The notes: a model not told the origin generated them from the sequence alone. Shown: positions 6,639 through 14,686, counted from the stretch's first letter. The stretch is 20,876 nucleotides of DNA from Candidatus Poribacteria bacterium (GCA_007571355.1 RKRO01000137.1:1-20876); one strand, 5' to 3'. Translations and numbers: made by a program.

Positions 6639-8522
6639 TTAGTGGGAATGCCCATGGTTTGCATCAACAACTTGGGTAGGAGCTGCCATCGCTCTCATCA
6701 GTTGATGCGTTCCCTGAACAACCACTCGCTCGCCCGGCAACACACCATCTTTAACCTCTATGTACCGGTCGTCCTTGGCACCTACTACAATTTCATGCCT
6801 TGTGTAGGTGGCACCATACGCAACAAAAACAAATCGGCTACCGCCGTCTTCAATCACTGCCTCCAATGGGATGCTCAAGACATCAACGCCTTTGTCGAGG
6901 ACAATTGTCTGGTCAGCAAACATCCCAGGTTTCAGCTGATGATCAGGATTTTCGATTTCTGCCCAAAAGTGAACGGTCTGTTCCGCTGGCTCCACAACAT
7001 CCGAAATGCCAGAAATCTTGCCCGTGTAAATTGTTTCTGGGTAAGCAGCGACATGAATACGCACTTCACTGCCTATCTGCCATTTATCCTGAATTAACGC
7101 AAGTGTGTCTTCGTGAACTTCCCCTTGCGCCCAGACAATATCGGTGTCCAGTATTGAGAAGAGTATGTCACTCTTTTCAACTGTCGTGCCGACTGTCACA
7201 TGCTGCTCGGTAATTTGCCCGGAAGCGGGTGCCTGGACATAAAACATAGCAGATGGTTGACCTGTTTGAATAATCTTGTCTATGTCTTCAAGCGTGAGTC
7301 CGGATACTTGAAGTTTCTGGCGAACTGTGTTTAAGGTGATGTTTGCATTGCGCAAAGCCTCTTCTAACTGAAGGACCCCCGCGAATGCTTCCGAACTTTC
7401 TACGAAGGCGAGGTAATTTTCAATCAATGCCTCGGTGGTTAAATCGTCAAAGGACGTGACTGACCCAGTTTCAGCCAAAGTTTCGAGAAGCGTTTCGGTT
7501 AATCCAGCAGCCAGGGCGCGTTGCCTGTTTGCTGCGACCTTGATAGCAGCGAGTTCGTATGCCACTTCTGCATCCACCAACGTTGTTGCGTCCTCACTGA
7601 GCATCCCATATTTTGCAAGTAAAATTTCTGAGTCCAGTTTCTCTGTATCCAGTAGTGAGAGGATGGGGGTCTCCCCCTTATCGCGCAGGATCTTTTCCAA
7701 CGTCTGTTCGCTGATGCCGAGGATATGGAATTGTCGATTCACATCGGCTAACTCATTTTTCGCTTTCTTATACGCTGCCTGTTTCGCAATAAGTTCCTTC
7801 TGTGCTGAGATACGTTTTTCTGTGAGAGTCTTAATCCTTTTGAGGGTGCTATCAAGCAATTGCAGTTCAACATCAGCCTTGATCAATCTAAAACGCAGCT
7901 GTTCCAATGCTGAGGTAATCTGCGTTCCAGCGAGGGCTTTACGTTTTTTGACCGTCATTTGCAGCTGCTGTAGTTCGGAAAGTGATTGCAAATAGTCAAT
8001 TTGCCGGGTTTGTAATTCCCGCCGAATTTGCTTCGCGAAAACCTCTGTCAGTCTCGCCAACTTGGATACAAGCGATTTTTGTTGAGATGCCGCTGCAAGA
8101 AGTTCAATCTGTGCCATCTGTAAATCAAGGCTCTCCAATTCAAGCAGTACATCGCCTTTTTTAGGTGTTTCGCCGACGCTGAAATGGATACGTTTCACGA
8201 TACCGCCGGTTCTGGGTGTGACAATGGCTTGTCGTTCTGGGTGTGCCATTATATTCCCGTGAACAGACACAACCGTTTCAATCGCACGGATATCGACTTC
8301 ATCAGTCTTCAGACCGATATTAATTTTTGCTTTATCGGTAAGTGTCACCGTATTCTCTTGGCTGTGTGTATGCCCAGTTGGCTCACCGTGGGTATGTGCT
8401 TGCTCATTGTGAATGTGTGTTTCAGCCCAAGTCAGTGTAAACGTGAAGTTTAGCGCAATCAAGCCGCCTATTACGATAACGGGGACTGCCAAAAGTAACG
8501 TGATATGAGAATAGCGTAACAT
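6639..8522 (-). CDS. His-rich periplasmic membrane-fusion protein of the RND system
   Basis: This adaptor links the RND pump to the outer-membrane channel. A single N-terminal membrane segment (residues 8-32) anchors it. A histidine-rich patch follows (H36, H38, H43, H45, H51, H53), and the C-terminus ends NHGHSH, both suiting metal capture. One half of the lipoyl/barrel-sandwich domain spans about 98-132 and the other about 426-460, followed by beta-barrel and membrane-proximal domains (SIPLEAVIEDGG, GVLPGERVVVQG). The helical hairpin between the lipoyl halves is about 290 residues, far longer than in CusB-type adaptors, and seems internally duplicated. AAGGAG precedes the ATG by 8 bases. 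It lies 40 bases after the outer-membrane factor and 22 before the pump. Total length of 627 exceeds the usual 380-450. Confidence 0.92.
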   Translation of the reverse strand: MLRYSHITLLLAVPVIVIGGLIALNFTFTLTWAETHIHNEQAHTHGEPTGHTHSQENTVTLTDKAKINIGLKTDEVDIRAIETVVSVHGNIMAHPERQAIVTPRTGGIVKRIHFSVGETPKKGDVLLELESLDLQMAQIELLAAASQQKSLVSKLARLTEVFAKQIRRELQTRQIDYLQSLSELQQLQMTVKKRKALAGTQITSALEQLRFRLIKADVELQLLDSTLKRIKTLTEKRISAQKELIAKQAAYKKAKNELADVNRQFHILGISEQTLEKILRDKGETPILSLLDTEKLDSEILLAKYGMLSEDATTLVDAEVAYELAAIKVAANRQRALAAGLTETLLETLAETGSVTSFDDLTTEALIENYLAFVESSEAFAGVLQLEEALRNANITLNTVRQKLQVSGLTLEDIDKIIQTGQPSAMFYVQAPASGQITEQHVTVGTTVEKSDILFSILDTDIVWAQGEVHEDTLALIQDKWQIGSEVRIHVAAYPETIYTGKISGISDVVEPAEQTVHFWAEIENPDHQLKPGMFADQTIVLDKGVDVLSIPLEAVIEDGGSRFVFVAYGATYTRHEIVVGAKDDRYIEVKDGVLPGERVVVQGTHQLMRAMAAPTQVVDANHGHSH

Positions 8523-8562
8523 TTTGATTTCTCCTTAGTGTTGTCCACCAATCATTGCGGAT

Positions 8563-8949
8563 TTATGGTACGGATTCGAGAGTTGTGCCAACAGCGGCTT
8601 CAAGTTCAGCCAACGCCTTATAGTACGCTGTGAGCGCGTCCAGATAAGCAAATCGTGTTTTGATGAACTCGTTCTGCATCAAAATGACCTCTAAGAGTTC
8701 TGTTTCCCCTAACTCGTATGCGGTACGTGTTAGTTTAAGGTTTTCGTTGAGTAACTTCAGTGAATCGCCTTCATAAAACGTAAGCATTTTTCGCGTGGTC
8801 ATGAGAGACAGGTATGCTGCCATGACCTCTTGAACAATCTGTTGCTCAGCAGTATTAATTTCTGTGGTATCCACCTGCTGTTGGGCTTTTGTGGCATGGA
8901 TCTCAGCACGACTTCTATTAAACAGTGGCAATGGAATTGAAAACTTCAC
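8563..8949 (-). pseudogene. Outer-membrane factor (TolC/CzcC-like), C-terminal piece after frameshift
   Basis: This 128-residue frame continues the outer-membrane efflux protein begun at 9827. It opens with VKFSIPLPLFNRSRAEI, a typical CzcC/CusC sequence in the second half, followed by a long helical coiled-coil region (TRTAYELGETELLEVI) and the tail. Its GTG at 8949 overlaps the stop of the first piece (GTGA), so translational coupling could in principle yield two chains. The missing homology at the junction is better explained by loss of one base. Together the pieces make about 420 residues, the normal family length. Confidence 0.75.
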
Positions 8950-9827
8950 ACCGAATGCCTCTCGTTTGCACTGCGTTCGGCAAGTGCCCCAACACTCAAA
9001 TCTGGGATGTTCGCCGCTTTCGCGAGTCGGAGTTCGCTTTCAGTGAGTTGCGCGTTGAGCTGCAGCGCCTTTAGATCGTTGCGATGGGCAAGGGCTTGCG
9101 TCTTCAAAGCATCAAGTGTCCATTTCTGAAGTGTCTCTGGCGATGCCTTTTCGCGTAATTCTCCGACAGCGGCACGTGTCATCTCAAGCGGGGCACCCAT
9201 CAACCCGTTGAGCGATAGTTGTGCCAGTTGCAATTTGCTCTCGAACATCGATGCTTCGCGCAGTGCCGATTGTAGATGAATGTTCGCCAGATTTGCTTGT
9301 GTTACTGAAATGTCGCCGGTCTCAAATCGGGTCTGCGCGATGTCGCGCATCTGTTCATTGTGTTGGACAACCTCTTTGGCTAACTTAAGTTTCTCTTGGA
9401 CAAGTAGCAACTCATAAAAAGCGATTTTCACCGATTTCGTAACGGATTGGGACGCTTTGGCAAGTTCGGTATCTACTTTTTCGAGGTGTGTCTTTGCAAT
9501 TCTTATCCGATGTCCGCGTTGCCCACCAAGTTCGAACGCCTTGGTTAATTCAAAACGTTGTTCGGCATGTACACCTCCAACGAACTCAGTTTCGAGTTCT
9601 GGGTTACCAAGCAGCGCGATACCATCAATTTGAGCCTGGGCAACTTTAACTTTTTCACGAATCACGTTGAGTTGTGGATTTTCGCGCAATGCTGTCTCAA
9701 TGGCGATTTCAAGTGAAATCCTGATCTCTCCATTTGAAAAGGCAAACGGGATTTGCACCTTAATTAATGTTAACAGGCAAATGCTAGTTATCATGTAGAT
9801 GTGGGTGAATGAGGTTCTTGTTCGCAA
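8946..9827 (-). pseudogene. Outer-membrane factor (TolC/CzcC-like), N-terminal piece
   Basis: The intact family forms a trimeric channel through the outer membrane for RND export. This 293-residue frame has a signal peptide (hydrophobic core about residues 12-30). It continues with ISLEIAIETALRENPQLN, the classic outer-membrane-factor opening, and NPELETEF plus long amphipathic helices of the periplasmic barrel. It ends early at GALAERSANERHSV. In another frame the DNA reads REAFGVKF, the expected continuation, so a one-base loss between about 8950 and 8965 is likely. The start is TTG at 9827 with GGAGA 6-7 bases upstream; a later ATG (M12) would cut into the signal. It is first in the efflux operon, and loss of this subunit would disable the complex unless the lesion is a sequencing error. 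Confidence 0.8.
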
Positions 9828-9845
9828 TGCTTTTCTCCGTGTAAG

Positions 9846-9860
9846 TAATCCAAGTTGCTA
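9846..9860 (-). promoter_or_regulatory. Recurrent CAACTTGG motif upstream of the efflux operon
   Basis: Read on the minus strand this is TAGCAACTTGGATTA, 19 bases upstream of the first efflux gene. CAACTTGGATTA recurs exactly 11 bases upstream of the minus-strand gene at 10074-10532, and near-matches lie at 9892-9905 and 10806-10820. It could be a regulator site, a leader element or a dispersed repeat. Confidence 0.35.
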
Positions 9861-9879
9861 TCTAAAAGGATATAGGCGG

Positions 9880-9900
9880 CTTAGGTTATTATAACCTAAG
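9880..9900. promoter_or_regulatory. Perfect 10-bp palindrome, candidate operator/promoter
   Basis: CTTAGGTTAT and ATAACCTAAG are exact reverse complements separated by one base. On the minus strand it contains TATAAT (forward 9888-9893) about 60 bases upstream of the efflux operon start, so it could be an operator laid over the -10 box. I see no good -35 at 16-20 bases. It has no T tract, so a terminator role is unlikely. The right arm overlaps a copy of the recurrent CAACTTRGGTTA motif. The regulator is not in the window. Confidence 0.5.
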
Positions 9901-9952
9901 TTGCTCCCGACGGATTTTGGACCTTGTAGCACAGTTTTTCGGACGCTTTCTT

Positions 9953-10030
9953 CACCCCGTAGGGGTGCTATGTCTATAGAAAACGGTATAGTTCGAGTGC
10001 CCGGCCCCGGAGGGGGCTATGGCTCTAAAC
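9953..10030. repeat. Two tandem hairpin-plus-tail repeats
   Basis: Unit 1 is CACCCC-GTA-GGGGTG (9953-9967) followed by CTATGTCTATAGA. Unit 2 is GCCCC...GGGGC (10004-10017) followed by CTATGGCTCTAAAC. Stems differ by compensating changes while the CTATG.CT tail is kept, the pattern of REP-like palindromic repeats. They lie about 50 bases apart in the gap between the efflux operon and the small secreted-protein gene. The rest of 9828-10073 holds no gene. Confidence 0.55.
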
Positions 10031-10073
10031 AAGTGGCAGCTTAGGGTAGACATAGATCGGATGGAAGCAAGGT

Positions 10074-10532
10074 TTAAATGAGGAGGGTTGTGGTACGAAG
10101 AGATTTGAGCGTCGGGTTCATGAACAGCGAGAGGTGCTGCGGGGGCGGAAGCGGTAAAATCGCAGAGATGCTCTTTGGGGGTGTCACAAGTGCAAATGCG
10201 GAGACAGGGGGATGTATTGACCCATCGTTGGCAGGAACGAGGTATAAGTGGGCGTTTAATGGAATAAAAATAGCAAAGTCAATACACGAACCGCCATAGT
10301 CTTCTTCTGTAGTTGTGCCAGCAATCGTGACCTCCGCGTGTTCCGAATCATGCGAATCAAAAGCGTGCGCGCCTGTACAGTGCCCATTGCCAGAGACTTC
10401 AAGGGCAACGTGACCATCTGCGCCGATGCATAGAACATAGTTTGACAGCTGCATCGGGATTATAATAAGATAGAGGAGTAGCCAAATTAAAGGGATGGCA
10501 GTACTCTCTTTTCTCTTCAAAAGTAGTGTCAT
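10074..10532 (-). CDS. Small secreted or anchored Cys/His protein beside the efflux operon
   Basis: This 152-residue protein has a hydrophobic N-terminal segment (residues 13-30, signal or anchor). It then reads VLCIGADGHVALE and a polar region rich in potential metal ligands: C35, H41, H51, C52, H56, H61, H65 and C83. The C-terminal half is Pro/Leu-rich with no recognised domain. It precedes the efflux operon on the same strand and shares the CAACTTGGATTA string upstream of its start. I infer a periplasmic metal-handling accessory; similar short proteins with a C-x-G-x-DGH motif sit beside metal RND systems, as far as I recall. The Shine-Dalgarno is weak. No enzymatic function can be assigned. 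Confidence 0.6.
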   Translation of the reverse strand: MTLLLKRKESTAIPLIWLLLYLIIIPMQLSNYVLCIGADGHVALEVSGNGHCTGAHAFDSHDSEHAEVTIAGTTTEEDYGGSCIDFAIFIPLNAHLYLVPANDGSIHPPVSAFALVTPPKSISAILPLPPPQHLSLFMNPTLKSLRTTTLLI

Positions 10533-10542
10533 TTATTTACTC

Positions 10543-10557
10543 TAATCCAAGTTGTCA
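10543..10557 (-). promoter_or_regulatory. Recurrent CAACTTGG motif upstream of the Cys/His protein
   Basis: On the minus strand it reads TGACAACTTGGATTA, ending 11 bases before the ATG at 10532. Twelve bases are identical to the motif at 9846-9860 in front of the efflux operon, which hints at shared control of the two transcription units. Confidence 0.35.
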
Positions 10558-10691
10558 CCTTTCCGAGAAGACACCTGTAGGAGAGGTTTGCCACCCCGAC
10601 CTATAACTAAACATCACAACTCGCGAAAGAATCCTTATTTTTTTTAAGTAAGTTTCAATATTAAATATGCACATTGTATTCCAATGATGGA

Positions 10692-10715
10692 CAGGGCAAC
10701 CCTGCCCCTACGCAC
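10692..10715. repeat. Hairpin with CCCCTACGCAC tail, repeat family member 2
   Basis: CAGGG-CAA-CCCTG forms a 5-bp stem followed immediately by CCCCTACGCAC (10705-10715), the same 11 bases that follow the hairpin at 741-759. The stems differ in sequence while the tail is constant. It is a candidate dispersed palindromic repeat with no visible link to a gene. Confidence 0.5.
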
Positions 10716-10805
10716 TTGGCAGCTGCCTTGCCTCAAAAAAATCGGAAGATTATTATCTAATATTGCTAAAAAAAATGAGTGTTTGTTTGATAGCCCTCTT
10801 GTCCG

Positions 10806-10820
10806 TAGCAACTTGGGTTA
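10806..10820 (+). repeat. Inverted copy of the CAACTTGG motif
   Basis: TAGCAACTTGGGTTA matches the motif at 9846-9860 with one mismatch but lies on the opposite strand. It is far from any start codon (the next plus-strand gene begins at 11151), which argues that some copies are dispersed repeats rather than operators. Confidence 0.35.
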
Positions 10821-11051
10821 CGCTAAAGGCATCTAATATTTTAAGAACACCGGATTTGCTGGCATTTAGTGTCTCTCTGAAAGACAATATCTGGTTCCTG
10901 ACAGCGAAATTCGCACGCGTTCAAACGCTTTCTACTCAGTATAACAGAATTTTCCAATAAAAATCAAGAAAAAGACGGTATAGAATTAAATCAAACCGAA
11001 TTTGATAGCCCCTTGGGCATATTATGGATACAAGACGAATGTACAAATTCC

Positions 11052-11080
11052 TTGAAAATTATGCTGAAATATGCTAACAT
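11052..11080 (+). promoter_or_regulatory. Candidate sigma70-type promoter for the propeller protein
   Basis: TTGAAA (11052-11057) and TAACAT (11075-11080) are separated by 17 bases, with TG one base before the -10 as in extended -10 promoters. It lies 70 bases upstream of the ATG at 11151. The -10 matches the consensus at 4 of 6 positions. Confidence 0.4.
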
Positions 11081-11150
11081 TAAAAAAATGGACGCTATTC
11101 CATAGGCTTTAAGTCAAACAAAATATAGGACAAAACAGGAGAGACACGTT

Positions 11151-12143
11151 ATGAAAAAGATGTTTTGGGTAGCAATGTTGTTTGTAATGTGCATTGCTAA
11201 CAGTTACGGGCAATATAATGGCGAATGTTGGGTTGTAAGTGGTGGAGATACAGTTTATAAATTACATGCGAATGGCAACGCCGATCCGACGGTCATTCCG
11301 AATCTGACGCAAGCGAGTGCTGCGGAGGTAAATCCTACCAATGGTGTCGCTTGGATCGCTATTTCTGCATCGAATGCGGTCTTTAGATTCGATCAAGCCA
11401 CAAACGAATTTACACAAGCACCGCCCATTGAACGCCCAAATATGATCTCAGTTAACCCAGCCGACGGCACCGTCTGGGTGGCATGGCTAAACGGGGTGTC
11501 AAAACTGTCAAGCGACGGAAAACAAATTCTCGCGCAGGTGGTTCCAGAAGGTGGACCTCCCAACGTAGAGACAGGTAGGTTCAATGTCGCTGTGAACCCT
11601 AAGGATGGCAGTATCTGGGTAGCGGATGCACGCGGTCCTATTAACCGTTACGATGCAAACGGCACGCAAATTGCGACCGGCCCAACGATGCAAGAACCGA
11701 AGGGCGGCGTAACGGTTGACTACGAAGGAAACGCATGGGTCGCCGACAGTCAGTTTAACACACTCATTCGGATTTCACCAACCGGTCAAGAACTCGTAAA
11801 ACTTACAATTACTAGTCCGTTTTCTCCGCGCGTCAACCCTAAGGATGGCAGCGTGTGGGTGGTTTCAGAGCAGTCAATGTTGGTAAATTTGACAGCAAGT
11901 GGGACAAAAACTACCGAAGTTGTAGAGGCGGACGGTACGACGTTTCCTGGGTTTCTGGCAGGAAGGACAATAGTTGCAATAAGTGTTTCGCCTACAGACG
12001 GTGGTATCTGGGTTGCTGATCTAGTAGGAGGACCAGCATTTCAAGGCGCAGTCAGCAAGTGGACAAAGAGCGGGCAACAATTATTTACAAATTCTATTCG
12101 GCAACCCACTTCCGTTTCGGTTGGATTTTGGGAAGGAAACTAA
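11151..12143 (+). CDS. Secreted NHL/virginiamycin-B-lyase-like beta-propeller protein
   Basis: The 330-residue product has a signal peptide (MKKMFWVAMLFVMCIANSYG, cleavage near Gly-Gln). About six blade-like repeats follow, each built around [N/S]P.DG..WVAD followed by a turn and R....G. Examples are NPADGTVWVAW, NPKDGSIWVAD, DYEGNAWVAD, NPKDGSVWVV and SPTDGGIWVAD. This is the pattern of NHL/Vgb-like six-bladed propellers, which usually bind ligands or proteins, although some are lyases. Catalytic residues cannot be judged by eye, so no enzyme is claimed. AGGAGA sits 9 bases before the ATG. It is about 100 bases upstream of the CARDB/YdjY-type exported protein on the same strand, and both face the periplasm or outside. 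Confidence 0.8.
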   Translation: MKKMFWVAMLFVMCIANSYGQYNGECWVVSGGDTVYKLHANGNADPTVIPNLTQASAAEVNPTNGVAWIAISASNAVFRFDQATNEFTQAPPIERPNMISVNPADGTVWVAWLNGVSKLSSDGKQILAQVVPEGGPPNVETGRFNVAVNPKDGSIWVADARGPINRYDANGTQIATGPTMQEPKGGVTVDYEGNAWVADSQFNTLIRISPTGQELVKLTITSPFSPRVNPKDGSVWVVSEQSMLVNLTASGTKTTEVVEADGTTFPGFLAGRTIVAISVSPTDGGIWVADLVGGPAFQGAVSKWTKSGQQLFTNSIRQPTSVSVGFWEGN

Positions 12144-12244
12144 TCCACAAGACGACCACGGATTGCGTCGCTACGTTTACCTGCTTATCGGAGTACGCGC
12201 AGGCATAGTTGCAACTGCTCTGAGAGATAAATGTGAGGTGTATT

Positions 12245-14677
12245 ATGATTGGTTATCAGCCTTTGGCGCGGCATAGAGGTTTTCAAGGCTTCCTGTTAAA
12301 ACTTGCAATCGGAATTTTTATTGTCGGATTGTGCACCACGGGTGCTTTCGCGCAGCTGCCAGATTTCCGTGTTGATGCGAATAGTATTACCTTTTCTAAC
12401 TCGACACCTGTTGAAGGGGAAGAGATTACCATCTGGGTTGAGGTGAAGAACATTGGAGATCGCACCCCGACGATGAACGAGGACCTCGTTGTTGAACTTT
12501 ACGAAGGAGACCCAGCGACGCAACCGCTTCAAATCGTCTGTAAGGATGTGATCATAGAATTAAAATCTGGGCAGACCGACAGGGTGAAAGCCCAATGGCA
12601 ACCACCTCCGGGTAAGACAGAAATTTACGCTGTCGTTAACCCGAGAGATGCTAAATATATTGAAGAAACGGATGAAAGCAATAATATTGCCCATACAACG
12701 ATTGTCGCACAAACCCGGACGTTCCCGCCTGTCACGCCCCAACAAATCCAGAACGCGATCACAAAAGGGGTTGATTGGATAGAGGCACAACAGGGAAGAC
12801 ATAGCCGGACATGTTTACAATGTGGCACTGAAAATCAACTTATCCTCATCTGTATTACCTGCCAAGCAAGCCTGGAAGGGCTGGCTGAAAATTTCGAGCC
12901 GGATGCTGTCTGGAATTTCGGTGAGGATCAGACCCAGGAGACGGCACTCGCCTTGCAATCTTTGCTTGCAACGGGACATACGCCTTCGCACCTTTCTGTT
13001 AAGAACGGTTTGGAATTCCTATTGGCGCAGGATTGGAATGAGTTTGCTGTTTATCAATATGCGGTAATTATTCCGGTTCTCGTAACGGTCCAAGACGAGG
13101 CGTATCGGGAACGTGCACAATTTGCGATAAACCGATTGGTCGAAAAGCAACTGCCGGTTGAAGATGACGATTTCGCCGATCCAAGGGACGATGGCGGTTG
13201 GGGATATGGCTTCACTGCCGATGGCGCACACATGAACATGGTTATCTACGCGCTTTATGCTGCAAAGCAGTGGGGAATTAATATTCCAGCGGATACATGG
13301 GCACGTGCCGAGCAGTGGATTCGCCGAAATCAAACCGAAACGGGCGGGTGGCTCTATAACTTGGTGGATGATGGATCCCCTTGGGCAATCGGTGTCTACG
13401 GTAGTATGACAGCAACCGGACTCTGGGCACTGCGCGCATGCGGGGTCCCCGTCGATGGTCCACAAATCCAAAAAGGGATGGCATGGATAAAAAGGCATTG
13501 GACGTTAACCCGAAATCCAGGTTCTAATTCATGGCTCTACTATTACCTACTTTCGCTGCAACGGTTCTGTGACATTCCGCCAACCTTAGACACGCTTGCT
13601 GGCTATAATTGGTACGATGAGATTTCACAGATGATGGTGTCGCAACAGCAACCTGATGGAAGATGGCGGGGTTCAGAGAGCGACTTTTTGGCGACATGTT
13701 TTGCCGTGATGACGCTAAGTCATGCACTTGCAGGTCCGACGGAACCCAATATTGGGATTGTCCCAAAAAGCCTCCGATTTTCACCGCCTTCACCGCGTGT
13801 CGGTGAAGCGGTTCGACTCAGTACAACCCTACGTAATACCGGAACGCCTTTTGATGGAATTCTCAATATAAGATTTTATGTTGATAACGAGGAAGTGAGT
13901 AAAACCGAAGTACTCTGGACACCAAAACTTCAAGAAACCGTCGTCTCAGCGGATTGGGTACCTGCAACTGATGGTGAGATAGAACTTGTGGCGCGCATTG
14001 ACATCACCGATACAGATAAAAGCGACAATAACGCCTCGGAAAAGATTACTGTTTATCCACAATCCACGTCGGCGACGGATCTGCAAATGGCACCGGAGCA
14101 AATTAGCGAAAACGTTTATAAGTTGGGAAATGTGACCTTGGACATCAGTAAACGCGAAATAGCGATCCCGGGTGAGATTAATATTGTCGGTGCCGATACC
14201 ATTATTGAATTTTTGGCGTGCGGTAAACTCGGAAAAACCCATGAAAGTGTTCTGATTGTTGACGCGGAACCGATTCATATAATTACGGTGCTCGGTGCCT
14301 TGGAGTTGGATGCCGGTATGAACCTTTCCGTTGAGGGGGATCCGCGAACACCTACCGGTTCACCTGTAGAAATCTGGGTAGAGTGGAACCAAGGCGATAT
14401 AGTCGTTTCACGCCGCGCCCGCGAACTCCTCTGGAACGCTTTCAAAGAGCAACCGATGCAAGAAACGCCTTGGATTTTCACCGGTGGTAGACTCAAAAAC
14501 AACCAATGGACTGCTCAACTTTTCCATAATATTATCGCTGTCTATCGAGACCCAGATTCCATTTTCAATCACCCTTTACCGACCGGTACAGACGATAGAA
14601 CATATCGAGTCAATACCGATGTGGTTCCATCAAAAGGGACAAAGATAAAATTGATTATTCGACCCACTACAGCTTAG
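12245..14677 (+). CDS. Exported CARDB / alpha-alpha toroid / CARDB / YdjY-like protein
   Basis: The start is ATG 12245 with GAGGTG upstream (a GTG at 12233 is in frame). Of 810 residues, about 1-36 form a signal peptide ending AFAQ. Residues 40-155 are a CARDB (Ig-like) domain with a conserved DESNN end. Residues 165-495 are a helical repeat region with GGWGYG, GGWLYN and DGRW motifs, like squalene-cyclase/prenyltransferase alpha-alpha toroids. The DxDD and QW-box set of true terpene cyclases is not evident. CLQC...CITC (C190, C193, C203, C206) forms an embedded zinc ribbon. Residues 500-605 are a second CARDB ending KSDNN. Residues 620-810 resemble YdjY (EIAIPGEINI, IEFLACGKLGKTHESVL, TGSPVEIWVEW). 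It probably binds surface or secreted ligands; the function is unknown. A FmdB-like gene follows 9 bases later. Confidence 0.8.
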   Translation: MIGYQPLARHRGFQGFLLKLAIGIFIVGLCTTGAFAQLPDFRVDANSITFSNSTPVEGEEITIWVEVKNIGDRTPTMNEDLVVELYEGDPATQPLQIVCKDVIIELKSGQTDRVKAQWQPPPGKTEIYAVVNPRDAKYIEETDESNNIAHTTIVAQTRTFPPVTPQQIQNAITKGVDWIEAQQGRHSRTCLQCGTENQLILICITCQASLEGLAENFEPDAVWNFGEDQTQETALALQSLLATGHTPSHLSVKNGLEFLLAQDWNEFAVYQYAVIIPVLVTVQDEAYRERAQFAINRLVEKQLPVEDDDFADPRDDGGWGYGFTADGAHMNMVIYALYAAKQWGINIPADTWARAEQWIRRNQTETGGWLYNLVDDGSPWAIGVYGSMTATGLWALRACGVPVDGPQIQKGMAWIKRHWTLTRNPGSNSWLYYYLLSLQRFCDIPPTLDTLAGYNWYDEISQMMVSQQQPDGRWRGSESDFLATCFAVMTLSHALAGPTEPNIGIVPKSLRFSPPSPRVGEAVRLSTTLRNTGTPFDGILNIRFYVDNEEVSKTEVLWTPKLQETVVSADWVPATDGEIELVARIDITDTDKSDNNASEKITVYPQSTSATDLQMAPEQISENVYKLGNVTLDISKREIAIPGEINIVGADTIIEFLACGKLGKTHESVLIVDAEPIHIITVLGALELDAGMNLSVEGDPRTPTGSPVEIWVEWNQGDIVVSRRARELLWNAFKEQPMQETPWIFTGGRLKNNQWTAQLFHNIIAVYRDPDSIFNHPLPTGTDDRTYRVNTDVVPSKGTKIKLIIRPTTA

Positions 14678-14686
14678 AGGAAAACG

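Larger units (their letters stand above)
10558..11051. other. Long intergenic stretch with repeats and one doubtful small frame
   Basis: About 600 bases separate the divergent genes at 10532 (minus) and 11151 (plus). The stretch is A/T-rich with a hairpin repeat at 10692-10715 and an inverted copy of the CAACTTGG motif at 10806-10820. A 65-codon plus-strand frame runs 10763-10960. Its first residues (MSVCLIALLSVATWVTL from the ATG at 10775) resemble a signal peptide, but it has no Shine-Dalgarno and an uninformative remainder, so I do not call it a gene. No RNA gene is recognised. Confidence 0.4.

Noticed and set aside
6540..7213. Plus-strand frames of 137 and 185 codons opposite the pump/adaptor junction
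   Set aside because: They cover the junction of two solid minus-strand genes, and I see no domain, signal or ribosome-binding site.
7435..7995. 186-codon plus-strand frame opposite the adaptor gene
   Set aside because: Ser/Ala/Val-rich antisense of a coiled-coil region; no independent support.
8946..8970. Programmed -1 frameshift in the outer-membrane factor
   Set aside because: No X-XXY-YYZ slippery site or following pseudoknot is visible; simple mutation or sequencing error fits better.
9985..10017. tRNA-like GTTCGAGTGCC string
   Set aside because: It resembles a T-loop only superficially; no acceptor, D or anticodon stems can be built around it.
10078..10299. 73-codon plus-strand frame opposite the small Cys/His protein
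   Set aside because: The minus-strand product has a signal segment and metal-ligand pattern, while the plus-strand product is Gly-rich with no start signals.
10763..10960. 65-codon plus-strand frame with a signal-like N-terminus
   Set aside because: No Shine-Dalgarno, a repeat motif runs through it, and the C-terminal half is featureless; kept only as a note in the intergenic entry.
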